The notes under the pieces are model-generated. The model was given only the letters and a program-made list of their open reading frames with translations. It was not told the origin of the DNA and did no database searches. From Brevibacillus porteri (GTDB lineage: Bacteria; Bacillota; Bacilli; Brevibacillales; Brevibacillaceae), in assembly GCF_003013475.1 (NCBI RefSeq), contig NZ_PXZO01000039.1:1-64000 (forward strand): a stretch of 64,000 bases of DNA, read 5' to 3'. The position numbers and the translations under genes are program-made. Positions 45,174 to 54,011 of the stretch are shown piece by piece. Each line of letters starts with the position of its first letter. The stretch's first letter is position 1.

Positions 45174-45800
45174 ATGGGCGATTTTACGAAGTTTGGAGAT
45201 TTCCAATTTGACGTTTTACGGGAAATCGGGAACATCGGTGCTGGTCACGCTGCCACGGCTCTCTCCAAGCTCATACAAAAAGAAATCGATATGAAAGTTC
45301 CACAAGTCAAGATTATCCCTTTCGACGAAGTTGCAGATTGTGTAGGAGGAGCGGAAACTGTAGTAGTGACCGTCTTCCTCCGCGTTGAAGGCGATTGTCC
45401 AGGGAACATGTTTTTCATCCTTGATTTGGATTCTGCCAAGCACCTACTCGAACAAATTACAGGAATTAATAAAGATGTGTACGAGTGGGAAGAGCTGGAG
45501 ATTTCAGCGCTGCATGAGATTGGCAACATCTTAACAGGCTCTTATCTATCATCGTTAGCTGATTTTACACAATTAAATTTACAACCGTCTGTACCTGCAC
45601 TCGCTGTGGATATGGCTGGAGCTATTCTAAGTTATGGATTAATAGCGTTGGGTCAAGCGGGTGACTTTGCCCTCACGATTGACACCGCTTTTTTCGAAGG
45701 CAATGATCAAGTAAAAGGGAACTTTTTCTTAATTCCTGATCCTGAATCGCTCCCAACACTATTTCGTTCATTAGGGGTTCCGTTCGATGGAGATTATTAA
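45174..45800 (+). CDS. cheC: CheY-P phosphatase CheC
   Basis: CheC dephosphorylates CheY-P and regulates CheD. The 208-residue protein keeps both phosphatase motifs: D-x3-E-x2-N-x22-P at 'DVLREIGN' and S-x3-E-x2-N-x22-P at 'SALHEIGN', so both sites should be active. The last 14 bases overlap cheD. Confidence 0.96.
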   Translation: MGDFTKFGDFQFDVLREIGNIGAGHAATALSKLIQKEIDMKVPQVKIIPFDEVADCVGGAETVVVTVFLRVEGDCPGNMFFILDLDSAKHLLEQITGINKDVYEWEELEISALHEIGNILTGSYLSSLADFTQLNLQPSVPALAVDMAGAILSYGLIALGQAGDFALTIDTAFFEGNDQVKGNFFLIPDPESLPTLFRSLGVPFDGDY

Positions 45801-46272
45801 GATAGGGATGGCTGATCTTGGGGTGGCAAAGCCGCCGAGTAAGCTGCGTACTACCGGTTTAGGTTCTTGCGTAGGGGTAGTGCTCTACGATCATATCCAT
45901 AAAATTGCAGGTATGGCACATGTCATGCTCCCTGAATCGTCTTTGGCTAAAAGCGGGGAGCTAACAATAGGCAAGTATGCGGATACAGCAATCCCCCATC
46001 TGATTCAGTTGATGGTGAAGGCTGGTGCTGAGACCAGACACACAGTTGCAAAATTGGCTGGCGGTGCACAAATGTTCGCATTTTTAGGGAATAATGACAC
46101 CATGCGGATTGGGCCTCGGAATGTAGAGGCGTGCAAACTTGCATTGAAGGATGCTCATATAAAGATCGTGGCAGAAGATACAGGGGGAAACTGCGGTCGG
46201 ACAATAGAGTTAGATGCCACAAACGGCATTCTTCAAATCAGGACCGTAAATCAAGGTGTGAAGGAAGTATAA
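45787..46272 (+). CDS. cheD: Chemoreceptor glutamine deamidase CheD
   Basis: CheD deamidates receptor glutamines and binds CheC. The 161-residue protein has the catalytic Cys28 in 'GLGSCVGVVLYD' and His45 in 'GMAHVMLP', with 'KLAGGAQMF' and 'GGNCGRTIELD' as further signatures. Its ATG lies inside the end of cheC, which predicts matched expression of the two partners. Confidence 0.96.
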   Translation: MEIIKIGMADLGVAKPPSKLRTTGLGSCVGVVLYDHIHKIAGMAHVMLPESSLAKSGELTIGKYADTAIPHLIQLMVKAGAETRHTVAKLAGGAQMFAFLGNNDTMRIGPRNVEACKLALKDAHIKIVAEDTGGNCGRTIELDATNGILQIRTVNQGVKEV

Positions 46273-46275
46273 CAA

Positions 46276-46659
46276 ATGTTAGGAACCATTTGGATTAATT
46301 TTGGATTAGGAATGCTCGCATTTCTTGTGACGCTGGGTACGGCTGTGGCGAGTAATGTCTGGCTCGTATCACTGGAGAGAGCAGGTATCGCATTTGTCCT
46401 ATTCTTCCTCGCTGCATTTCCAATTCGTTGGCTGCTCGCAACGTTCATACAGTCATCTACTCCACCAATGGTTACGGACACGCTAGAGGAGACAGGCTCT
46501 CCTCTAGCGGAAGGTGGGGTCGTACTGGAAATTGGACAACTATTAGAACAGGAAGATCAAACATTTGCACCACTCTCAATCAACAAGATGGAAAGGGTTC
46601 ATCCTACTGAGGATCCAGCCACCGTTGCAGAGGTCGTTAGGCGCTTATCAGATGAGTAA
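46276..46659 (+). CDS. Small membrane protein between cheD and sigD (127 aa)
   Basis: I do not recognise this protein by function. It has two hydrophobic segments, at about 5-28 and 35-57, followed by an acidic cytoplasmic tail (residues 60-127). The tail ends 'HPTEDPATVAEVVRRLSDE', a short region that resembles the acidic-helix endings of regulators. B. subtilis has no gene here: cheD is followed directly by sigD. The start follows AAGGAAG with a three-base gap from cheD; sigD begins 16 bases after its stop. It is likely to be translated with the chemotaxis genes. Confidence 0.65.
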   Translation: MLGTIWINFGLGMLAFLVTLGTAVASNVWLVSLERAGIAFVLFFLAAFPIRWLLATFIQSSTPPMVTDTLEETGSPLAEGGVVLEIGQLLEQEDQTFAPLSINKMERVHPTEDPATVAEVVRRLSDE

Positions 46660-46675
46660 AGGTTGGTGACTATTC

Positions 46676-47464
46676 GTGGCACGGCTAACCAGTCAAGAAA
46701 AAGCAAAAGAGTTCGATAAATGGGTCATGTGGAAACAAGAGGGAAGTCGCGAGGCGGAGGTTGACTTGGTCACGCGGTTTTTGCCACTGGTAGATAAGGT
46801 GGCAAATCGGTTGGCGATTAATCTGCCAGCAAATGTGGACAAGGATGACTTGATTAGTTATGGGCGCTTTGGACTATTGGACGCTTTGGCTAAATTCGAT
46901 CATACCCGGGGTCTCCAATTTGAGACGTACGCCATGTGGCGGATTCGTGGTGCAATGATCGATGGACTACGCGAGAACGACTGGATCCCTCGTACTGTTC
47001 GAGACAAGGCCAAAAAAATCGAAGAAGCATACACCACCTTGGAACAGCAAATGCTGCGAATGCCAACCGATCAAGAAGTGTCTAATTATCTGGGAATAAG
47101 CAAAAAGGAGCTTCAACAGGTTTTCTTGGAAACCTCTCTTGCCAGCATGGTTTCTATCGATGAGGCAGTAGGGGATGAAGACGAACAAAAAACAGCAAGA
47201 CATTCGTATATCATTGACGAGCTCACACCTCGCCCTGATAATGTGGCGGAAGTATCCAGCTTAAAAGAGGTTCTAGTAACGGTCATCGACAAATTACCTG
47301 AAAAGGAACGATTGGTTGTCTCCTTGTTTTATTTTGAAGAAATGACCTTATCAGAAATTGCGGAAATCATGAGCTTGTCACCTTCAAGAATATCCCAGTT
47401 GCACTCCAAAGCTCTTTTCCGACTTCGTTCTGCGTTGTCCAGATGGAAATCGCAATTAATGTAA
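46676..47464 (+). CDS. sigD: Motility sigma factor SigD (FliA type)
   Basis: Sigma-D directs transcription of late flagellar, chemotaxis and autolysin genes. The 262-residue protein has region 2 with 'DLISYGRFGLLDALAKFDHTRG', in part, and 'FETYAMWRIRGAMIDGLREND', in part, then region 3 ('TDQEVSNYLGISKKELQQV', in part) and region 4 ('PEKERLVVSLFYFEEMTLSEIAEIMSLSPSRISQLHSKAL', of which 'SPSRISQLHSKAL' is the recognition helix). GTG start. Distal placement in the fla/che operon ties its level to completion of transcription. Confidence 0.96.
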   Translation: MARLTSQEKAKEFDKWVMWKQEGSREAEVDLVTRFLPLVDKVANRLAINLPANVDKDDLISYGRFGLLDALAKFDHTRGLQFETYAMWRIRGAMIDGLRENDWIPRTVRDKAKKIEEAYTTLEQQMLRMPTDQEVSNYLGISKKELQQVFLETSLASMVSIDEAVGDEDEQKTARHSYIIDELTPRPDNVAEVSSLKEVLVTVIDKLPEKERLVVSLFYFEEMTLSEIAEIMSLSPSRISQLHSKALFRLRSALSRWKSQLM

Positions 47465-47495
47465 GGGGACATTACCCAAGCTTGAGAGGGGTAGA

Positions 47496-48914
47496 ATGAT
47501 GGAAGGAATCGGGAATTATAAAATAGAAGTAAAAATTTCAGCTGATAAATTAGAGGCTGAGGTACTTCTACGTGCGGACGAACAAGATATCGACGAAATT
47601 GTCGTCTTGGAAACAGATGTTTACAAAGCATTACAAACAAGCAATGTGAAGTATGGAATTCTCGATGATGTAGTCCAGAACTTGTGTACCTTACCCGCGA
47701 AGTATGCAAATGCGAGAGTAAAGGTTGCTCAGGGGATTGCACCTGTGGCCGGAACCGATGCGACTATCGAGTACCCCTATTTGGCATCTATTAATGAAGG
47801 GGAAGGTCCAAAAGAGCTAGAGGATGGTCGAGTTGATTTTTATAATGTGACGACAATCCCTAATGTGGCAAAAGGACAACTCTTGGCACGTAAAATATCA
47901 GCAAGCCAGGGACAACCAGGCACAGCAGTTACCGGAGAGCCCATCGCTCCCAAAGCCGGCAAGGAAATAAACATAAAGCCTGGGAAAAATGTTGTGCTCA
48001 ATCAAGAGCGGACGATGCTATACGCCGCTATTGACGGACAAGTCTCCTTCACGGAACAGGCAAAAATGAACGTGTTTCCCGTATTTGAAGTAAACGGGGA
48101 TGTCGATTTTGGTGTTGGCAATATTGATTTTGTGGGAACGGTGGTCATTCGCGGGAACGTATTGAATGGCTTTCGCGTAAAGTCATCAGGAGATATCCGT
48201 GTACTTGGCAGTGTAGAAGGGGCCGAGTTGTACGCGGAGGGCTCTATTGAAATCAAAAGCGGGATTGTTGCTCAGGACAAAGGCTGCATTGTTGCGGGGA
48301 AAGATGTTCGGACATCCTTTATCCAAAACGCCAATGTAACGGCTGGCAATCAAGTGATTGTTTCACAAAGCATCATGTTCTCAACCATACGAGCCGGAAA
48401 GCAAATCATCTGCAAAGGAGCAAAAGGCTTCATTATTGGTGGCGTGCTTCAAGCTGGGGAAAAGATTGTGGCACGAGTATTTGGGAACAGCAGCGCCACT
48501 CCTACGATACTCGAAGTAGGAGTAAAACCAGAATTAAGACAAGAACTGGCGAACATTCAAAAAGAACTACAAAATGTGTATGAAAATTTACGCAAAACAG
48601 ATCAAGGCCTAGGCGTTATTAATCAGATTCTTCAAGTCAGCAAAGAACTTCCAGCAGACAAACGTCTCATGCAAATCAAGCTAACCAATACTCGTTTGGT
48701 TTTGGAAAAAGAAAGCAAGGAATTGGAAGCACGCAGAAATGATATTGAACTCGAGCTGAAAGGGGAAGGCCCAGCAGCTATTGAGGCATATCATGTGATG
48801 TATCCAGGAATTAAAATGACGTTTGGAAAGCTGGTGCACTTTATCAAGCACGAGTATGCGAGAACGCGATTTATTGTGCTGGACGGTGAAATTAGCACAG
48901 CAACTCTCATCTAA
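47496..48914 (+). CDS. FapA/DUF342 family protein
   Basis: A 472-residue DUF342 (FapA) protein. The N-terminal third carries the FapA domain, including 'PKELEDGRVDFYNVTTIPNVAKGQLLARK' (cited in pieces) and 'EPIAPKAGKEINIKPGKNV'. The middle is a right-handed beta-helix-like series of short strands (about 195-335: 'GNVLNGFRVKSSGDIRVLGSV', 'GCIVAGKDVRTSFIQNANV'), and a coiled coil follows near 345-415. The function is unsettled; links to flagellar and envelope regulation come from context. ATGs at 47496 and 47499 are both possible after GAGAGGG. Confidence 0.85.
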   Translation: MMEGIGNYKIEVKISADKLEAEVLLRADEQDIDEIVVLETDVYKALQTSNVKYGILDDVVQNLCTLPAKYANARVKVAQGIAPVAGTDATIEYPYLASINEGEGPKELEDGRVDFYNVTTIPNVAKGQLLARKISASQGQPGTAVTGEPIAPKAGKEINIKPGKNVVLNQERTMLYAAIDGQVSFTEQAKMNVFPVFEVNGDVDFGVGNIDFVGTVVIRGNVLNGFRVKSSGDIRVLGSVEGAELYAEGSIEIKSGIVAQDKGCIVAGKDVRTSFIQNANVTAGNQVIVSQSIMFSTIRAGKQIICKGAKGFIIGGVLQAGEKIVARVFGNSSATPTILEVGVKPELRQELANIQKELQNVYENLRKTDQGLGVINQILQVSKELPADKRLMQIKLTNTRLVLEKESKELEARRNDIELELKGEGPAAIEAYHVMYPGIKMTFGKLVHFIKHEYARTRFIVLDGEISTATLI

Positions 48915-48960
48915 TCCAGGATGCTTACATACTTAGTGTGACAAAGGGAGTTGGGGCCAT

Positions 48961-49299
48961 ATGAGTTTGAAAGCGGTTGAATTGCAGGTGGCAATACCAC
49001 GTACGCTAGAAGTCAGCCGAATTCAGGAGCATCAGCAACAACGAACCATGCATGAACAACAATCAATGATTGATCAGCGAAGAGACCTGGATGAACATAT
49101 GCGCCAGCGCCCGAGCGATCTTGAGCAATCACAAAAGAACCAGATACGCGAACGAGAAAAAAAGCAAGGACAGCAAGAACATCAGGACAAAAAAGAATCC
49201 GCTGGAAGTCAATTGTCTGAATCGAGCGAAGGTGTATCTACGAATGCTGATCTCATGAGAGATCCATTGCGTGGACGTATTATAGATATTTCTTTATAA
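48961..49299 (+). CDS. Q/E-rich hypothetical protein of the sigD region (112 aa)
   Basis: I do not recognise this as a named family. Residues 1-25 are conserved-looking ('MSLKAVELQVAIPRTLEV'); residues 26-90 are a highly charged, Gln/Glu/Arg/Lys-rich single helix (HQQQRTMHEQQS, QIREREKKQGQQEHQDKK). The last 15 residues return to 'MRDPLRGRIIDISL'. This shape, a short head and tail joined by a charged helix, suits a scaffold or partner protein. It lies 46 bases after the FapA-like gene, with AAGGGAG upstream, and 32 bases before the SwrB-like gene. Confidence 0.6.
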   Translation: MSLKAVELQVAIPRTLEVSRIQEHQQQRTMHEQQSMIDQRRDLDEHMRQRPSDLEQSQKNQIREREKKQGQQEHQDKKESAGSQLSESSEGVSTNADLMRDPLRGRIIDISL

Positions 49300-49331
49300 A
49301 CGAAGTCAAGCCAGAAATAAAGGTGGACAAC

Positions 49332-49847
49332 ATGGACGTAGTGTATCCCATCCTGATTGGAGCAGGAATGATCAGTATGCTTCTTGCTTTTGTCATTAAA
49401 AAGAAGCAGCCTGTTGACTCCTTTTCCTCAATACCGACACAACGCACGACGGACAAGGACGAGCTCGAAAAAAGCGTGCAGCGTCTTCAAAAACAGGTAA
49501 AGCAAGAAACCCATCTTCTTTCTGCAGAATGGCAGGAAATGAGAGCGGATCTTCTCGAGGATATCGCTAGTTTGCGCAAGCGATTAGACATTATGGAAGA
49601 AGAATGGCAAAAGAGTGAGAGTCACAAGCAAGAGGCTCCAAATGATACGGATAGGATAGAACCAGCACCTCAAGTTCAAGAGGTGGATATGCTGGCACTG
49701 CGAGAACGTTATCGCCGTGCCTTTGAGCTGAGTAAAGAAGGTTTGTCTCGGGATGAGATCGCAAAACGACTCGGTGCCGGCAGAGGGGAAATCGATTTGG
49801 TCTTTTCCTTGGCTGACAGGCATGAGCGAGGTCTTGCCGATGCGTAA
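49332..49847 (+). CDS. swrB: SwrB-like protein (DUF6115-type)
   Basis: The 171-residue product matches the plan of B. subtilis SwrB, which promotes flagellar export gate activation: one N-terminal membrane anchor (about 5-24), a coiled coil (35-95), an acidic stretch, and a C-terminal HTH-like segment 'LSKEGLSRDEIAKRLGAGRGEIDLV', partly cited. SwrB lies right after sigD in B. subtilis; here two genes intervene. The ATG at 49332 is placed by AAAGGTGG; a GTG at 49323 is within that site. It overlaps the next gene by eight bases. Confidence 0.75.
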   Translation: MDVVYPILIGAGMISMLLAFVIKKKQPVDSFSSIPTQRTTDKDELEKSVQRLQKQVKQETHLLSAEWQEMRADLLEDIASLRKRLDIMEEEWQKSESHKQEAPNDTDRIEPAPQVQEVDMLALRERYRRAFELSKEGLSRDEIAKRLGAGRGEIDLVFSLADRHERGLADA

Positions 49848-50517
49848 ACAAGAGCTATTATTTGGATTTGGAGCAGGACTGATTGTGGCTACCTCCATTA
49901 TTGGACTATTAGCGGCTAAGCAAACTGCGCAAGCACCAGCCCTGACTGTCGATCAAATGAAAGTAGCTGCACAAGAGCTGGAAATGGTCGTACTTACAGC
50001 AGAAGAATACAAACAGTGGCAGGAAGAAAAGAAAGTGAACGTACAGCCAGCTCATGGATTGCCTAAGGCGCCAGTTACGCCAAAGGTAGGTCAAACAGTG
50101 GCGCCTGTGACTAAGCAACCGCAGACGCCAACTGTACAGCCTACGACACCTGCAGCTTCATCGGAACAAAAGATGATTCCGCCAACGAATCCAGAGAGTA
50201 AGGACAGCCAGTCTATTCCAACCGTACCGAATACGCAGACACCAACGTCACCCAATACGTTGGCACCTAAAGCTCCGACAGTAGAAGCTCCATTAGCAGA
50301 TAAGAAGGTATCTTTCACTGTTCCTTACAAAGCAACTGCAGAGGATGTAGCGCAGATTCTAGTAAAGGAAGGAATCCTTCCTGCCGACAATCAATTTGTG
50401 GCACAGCTACGCGCGAGCGACAAGCTAAATCGTATTCGTGTAGGTACCTATGAAGTGTCGACCGCCGCTCAGGAAGCAGACATCGTCAAGTTGATCACAA
50501 CACCGCCTAAAAAATAG
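49840..50517 (+). CDS. Membrane-anchored MltG-N-like domain protein
   Basis: The 225-residue protein has an N-terminal anchor (about 6-26). A Pro/Thr/Gln-rich linker (65-150; 'PVTKQPQTPTVQPTTPAA') crosses the wall-side space. A C-terminal globular part (about 155-225) resembles the LysM-like N-terminal subdomain of MltG/YceG: 'VSFTVPYKATAEDVAQILV', 'GILPADNQFVAQL', 'RIRVGTYEV'. The lytic transglycosylase domain is absent, so a binding rather than cutting role is inferred. The ATG at 49840 is chosen because it starts the anchor; an in-frame ATG at 49822 is possible. A terminator overlaps its stop. Confidence 0.65.
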   Translation: MRKQELLFGFGAGLIVATSIIGLLAAKQTAQAPALTVDQMKVAAQELEMVVLTAEEYKQWQEEKKVNVQPAHGLPKAPVTPKVGQTVAPVTKQPQTPTVQPTTPAASSEQKMIPPTNPESKDSQSIPTVPNTQTPTSPNTLAPKAPTVEAPLADKKVSFTVPYKATAEDVAQILVKEGILPADNQFVAQLRASDKLNRIRVGTYEVSTAAQEADIVKLITTPPKK

Positions 50518-50527
50518 GCGGTTTTTT
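50502..50527 (+). terminator. Rho-independent terminator closing the fla/che operon
   Basis: An 8-bp perfect stem (ACCGCCTA at 50502-50509, TAGGCGGT at 50515-50522), 5-base A loop and TTTTTT. The stem includes the stop codon TAG of the last gene. Confidence 0.9.
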
Positions 50528-50605
50528 CAATGTGACCAAATGTGTCCATTTGTCCTCTGCCAAGAAGGATCAAAACTTTTTTACGAAATAAATGGAATTC
50601 GTTTG

Positions 50606-50634
50606 TTGCAATTGAAACTCCCATATGATATATT
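50606..50634 (+). promoter_or_regulatory. Sigma-A promoter of rpsB
   Basis: TTGCAA (50606-50611), 17-base spacer and TATATT (50629-50634) lie about 130 bases upstream of rpsB, directly after the fla/che terminator. Confidence 0.65.
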
Positions 50635-50762
50635 CATTTACGGTGTTGAAATCGCACGTCCACCAATTCCGGCAACGGTGCTGCCTAAGGCAGAATTGCT
50701 AGGAACATGCGGTGAGGCGGAGGTACGCATCACAAAAACCATTTTTGAAGGAGGTGTGAAAT
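50635..50762 (+). promoter_or_regulatory. Structured rpsB leader
   Basis: The presumed leader is about 120 bases, long for a simple UTR. It contains nested pairing: CAATT (50664-50668) with AATTG (50694-50698), enclosing CTGCC/GGCAG (50681-50685 and 50689-50693) with a TAA tip and a 12-base bulge on the left side. A hairpin of this shape in a ribosomal-protein leader suggests feedback by S2, as known for E. coli rpsB; here it is inference. The ribosome binding site GAAGGAGGTG follows. Confidence 0.45.
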
Positions 50763-51473
50763 ATGGCAGTAATTTCGATGAAACAATTGCTCGAGGCTGG
50801 TGTACACTTCGGTCACCAAACTCGTCGTTGGAACCCGAAAATGGCTCGCTATATCTTCACCGAACGTAACGGAATCTACATTATCGACCTGCAAAAAACC
50901 GTTAAAAAAGTAGAGGAAGCGTACAACTTCGTACGTGAACTCGCTCAAGACGGCGGTAAAGTGCTCTTCGTTGGTACGAAGAAACAAGCACAAGAATCCG
51001 TTAAAGAAGAAGCAGAACGCACAGGTCACTACTTCATCAACCAACGTTGGTTGGGTGGTACCCTGACAAACTTCACAACCATCAAAAAACGTACATCTCG
51101 CTTGGCTGAGCTGAAGCGCATGGAAAACGATGGTACTTTCGAAGTATTGCCTAAGAAAGAAGTTATCGTTCTGCGCAAAGAAATGGATCGTCTGGAAAAA
51201 TTCTTGGGCGGTATCGCTCACATGGATAAACTGCCTGACGCTCTGTTTGTTATCGATCCTCGTAAAGAACGCATCGCTGTAGCAGAAGCTCGCAAATTGG
51301 GTATCCCAATCGTTGCAATCGTAGATACTAACTGCGATCCAGATGAGATCGACTATGTGATCCCAGGTAACGATGATGCAATTCGCGCTGTGAAACTGCT
51401 GACTGCTAAAATGGCAGATGCTCTGCAAGAAGGAAACCAAGGTACAGAGCAACAAGCAACAACAACTGCGTAA
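50763..51473 (+). CDS. rpsB: 30S ribosomal protein S2
   Basis: The 236-residue protein starts with '[20 protein letters not shown]', and has '[24 protein letters not shown]', in part, '[14 protein letters not shown]' and '[12 protein letters not shown]'. It has its own promoter. Only one in-frame ATG has the AAGGAGGTG site. tsf follows after a hairpin and its own promoter candidate. Confidence 0.98.
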   Translation: MAVISMKQLLEAGVHFGHQTRRWNPKMARYIFTERNGIYIIDLQKTVKKVEEAYNFVRELAQDGGKVLFVGTKKQAQESVKEEAERTGHYFINQRWLGGTLTNFTTIKKRTSRLAELKRMENDGTFEVLPKKEVIVLRKEMDRLEKFLGGIAHMDKLPDALFVIDPRKERIAVAEARKLGIPIVAIVDTNCDPDEIDYVIPGNDDAIRAVKLLTAKMADALQEGNQGTEQQATTTA

Positions 51474-51488
51474 GCATGTGTGTAAAAT

Positions 51489-51531
51489 GGGTGGACTGAG
51501 GGTGTCAGAACCCCCCGTCCATCCTTTTTTG
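51489..51531 (+). terminator. Terminator between rpsB and tsf
   Basis: GGGTGGAC pairs with GTCCATCC (one G-U pair), and an inner GGGT pairs with ACCC, with a GTCAGA-type loop, followed by TTTTTTGTTG. It should stop at least part of the transcripts from rpsB. Confidence 0.85.
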
Positions 51532-51539
51532 TTGAATAT

Positions 51540-51583
51540 TGTTGCCGTGCAGGTTAGCACGCAACATGCTTTTCGACTATAAT
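51540..51583 (+). promoter_or_regulatory. tsf promoter with inverted repeat
   Basis: A perfect -10 TATAAT (51578-51583) lies 32 bases before tsf. The -35 is weak (TTAGCA, 18-base spacer) and sits in an inverted repeat, TGTTGC(C)GTGC...GCACGCAACA (51540-51566), which could be a protein-binding site or a second hairpin in read-through RNA. Confidence 0.5.
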
Positions 51584-51615
51584 AAGATCGTAACTTTTCG
51601 AGGAGGTTTCACTCA

Positions 51616-52503
51616 ATGGCAATTAGTGCACAAGCTGTTAAAGAACTGCGCGAGCGTACAGGCGCAGGTATGATGGATTGCAAACGCGCGCTGGAAGAAA
51701 CAGCAGGCGACATGGAAAAAGCGATTGACTTGCTCCGTGAGCGCGGTGTAGCGAAAGCGGCAAAAAAATCTGGTCGTATCGCAGCAGAAGGTTTGACTGC
51801 AACAGCGGTAGCTGGAAACGTAGCAGCAGTTGTTGAAGTGAACTGCGAAACTGACTTCGTAGGTAAAAACCCTGAGTTCCAAGCACTCGTTAAAGACATC
51901 GCTGAGCACGTTGTATCCCAACGCCCTGCATCTGTTGAAGAAGCGCTGGAGCAACCTTTCAAAGGTGCTGGCGAGACTTTGGGTCATGTAATCAACGAGA
52001 AAATCGCGACTATCGGAGAGAACATCTCCTTCCGTCGTTTTGCACTCTCCGAGAAAACAGACAACGGCGCATTCGGTGCTTACCTCCACATGGGTGGCCG
52101 TATCGGCGTTCTGGTTACTTTGGAAGGTACACAAGACGAGACACTGGCTCGCGACCTGGGCATGCACGCAGCAGCGTCCAACCCACGTTTTGCTAACCGT
52201 GAAGAAGTTTCCGCTGATGAGATCGAGCGTGAGCGTGAAGTTCTGAAAAACCAAGCACTGGCTGAAGGCAAACCTGCTAACATCGTTGAGAAAATGGTAG
52301 AAGGACGCCTCTCCAAATTCTTCGAAGAATACGTACTGGTTGAGCAACCATTCGTAAAAGATACTGACAAGAAAGTAGCTGTTCTGTTGAAAGAAGCAGG
52401 CGCTACCTTGAAAGGATTCGCTCGCTTCCAAGTAGGCGAAGGTATCGAGAAGAAACAAGAAGACTTCGCAGCTGAAGTAATGGCTCAAGTTAATAAGCAA
52501 TAA
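51616..52503 (+). CDS. tsf: Translation elongation factor Ts
   Basis: EF-Ts recharges EF-Tu with GTP. The 295-residue protein begins '[26 protein letters not shown]', partly cited, the conserved EF-Tu-contacting region, and has '[14 protein letters not shown]'. Length is the usual 290-295. GAGGAGG precedes the ATG. A strong terminator follows. Confidence 0.98.
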   Translation: MAISAQAVKELRERTGAGMMDCKRALEETAGDMEKAIDLLRERGVAKAAKKSGRIAAEGLTATAVAGNVAAVVEVNCETDFVGKNPEFQALVKDIAEHVVSQRPASVEEALEQPFKGAGETLGHVINEKIATIGENISFRRFALSEKTDNGAFGAYLHMGGRIGVLVTLEGTQDETLARDLGMHAAASNPRFANREEVSADEIEREREVLKNQALAEGKPANIVEKMVEGRLSKFFEEYVLVEQPFVKDTDKKVAVLLKEAGATLKGFARFQVGEGIEKKQEDFAAEVMAQVNKQ

Positions 52504-52511
52504 TAAAGGTT

Positions 52512-52540
52512 ATAGGGAACACCTTCGTGTTCCCTATTTT
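52512..52540 (+). terminator. Rho-independent terminator after tsf
   Basis: Perfect 11-bp stem ATAGGGAACAC/GTGTTCCCTAT with a CTTC tetraloop, followed by TTTT. The T tract is short, so some read-through to pyrH is likely. Confidence 0.85.
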
Positions 52541-52549
52541 CAAAGCGAG

Positions 52550-53385
<836 letters not shown>

Positions 53386-53387
53386 TT

Positions 53388-53945
53388 ATGCCACAAACTG
53401 TGCTAAAAGACATGGAAGATCGCATGAATAAAGCGATCAATGCTTTGAAAAGAGATCTGTCTAGCCTGCGTGCAGGTCGTGCGAACCCAGCGATGCTGGA
53501 GCGTGTTACAGTAGACTACTACGGCACTCCAACGCCGATTAGCCAATTGGCAAACATCAGCGTTCCAGAACCACGTATGCTGACTATCCAGCCTTGGGAT
53601 AAAACCGCGCTCAAAGAAATTGACCGTGCGCTGCAACAATCGGATTTGGGAATATCCCCATCCAACGATGGTGTGATTATCCGTCTGATGATTCCTCCAC
53701 TCACAGAAGAGCGTCGTAAAGAGCTCGTGAAGCTGGCAGGAAAAGGTGGAGAAGAAGCAAAGGTAGCGATTCGTAACATCCGTCGTGATGCAAACGATGA
53801 AATCAAAAAGCTGGAAAAAGCTGCTACCATTTCTGAGGACGATTCCCGTCGTCATCAAGAAACCATACAAAAAGCGACGGATAAATTCATCGCCGAAGTT
53901 GACAAGATCGTTAAGGACAAAGAGAAAGACATTTTGGAAGTATAG
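53388..53945 (+). CDS. frr: Ribosome recycling factor
   Basis: RRF splits the post-termination ribosome with EF-G. The 185-residue all-helix plus beta-hairpin protein has '[26 protein letters not shown]', in part, the '[22 protein letters not shown]' block, in part, and '[28 protein letters not shown]', in part. Length matches the family. Two bases separate it from pyrH. Confidence 0.97.
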   Translation: MPQTVLKDMEDRMNKAINALKRDLSSLRAGRANPAMLERVTVDYYGTPTPISQLANISVPEPRMLTIQPWDKTALKEIDRALQQSDLGISPSNDGVIIRLMIPPLTEERRKELVKLAGKGGEEAKVAIRNIRRDANDEIKKLEKAATISEDDSRRHQETIQKATDKFIAEVDKIVKDKEKDILEV

Positions 53946-53954
53946 GTAATGGTA

Positions 53955-53976
53955 ATCCCCCTCGATTGAGGGGGAT
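53955..53976 (+). other. Stem-loop between frr and uppS
   Basis: Perfect 9-bp stem ATCCCCCTC/GAGGGGGAT with a GATT loop. No T tract follows, so it is more likely a processing or stability element than a terminator. Confidence 0.6.
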
Positions 53977-54011
53977 GTACGTCTATATCTCTCATTACGG
54001 GGGAACACTTT

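Noticed and set aside
50540-50869. A 109-codon plus-strand frame across the rpsB leader
   Set aside because: It overlaps the rpsB promoter and the first 107 bases of rpsB, and has no ribosome binding site.
50730-52500. Long open minus-strand frames opposite rpsB and tsf
   Set aside because: Same cause; both lie fully within well-identified genes and encode Cys/Phe-rich nonsense proteins.
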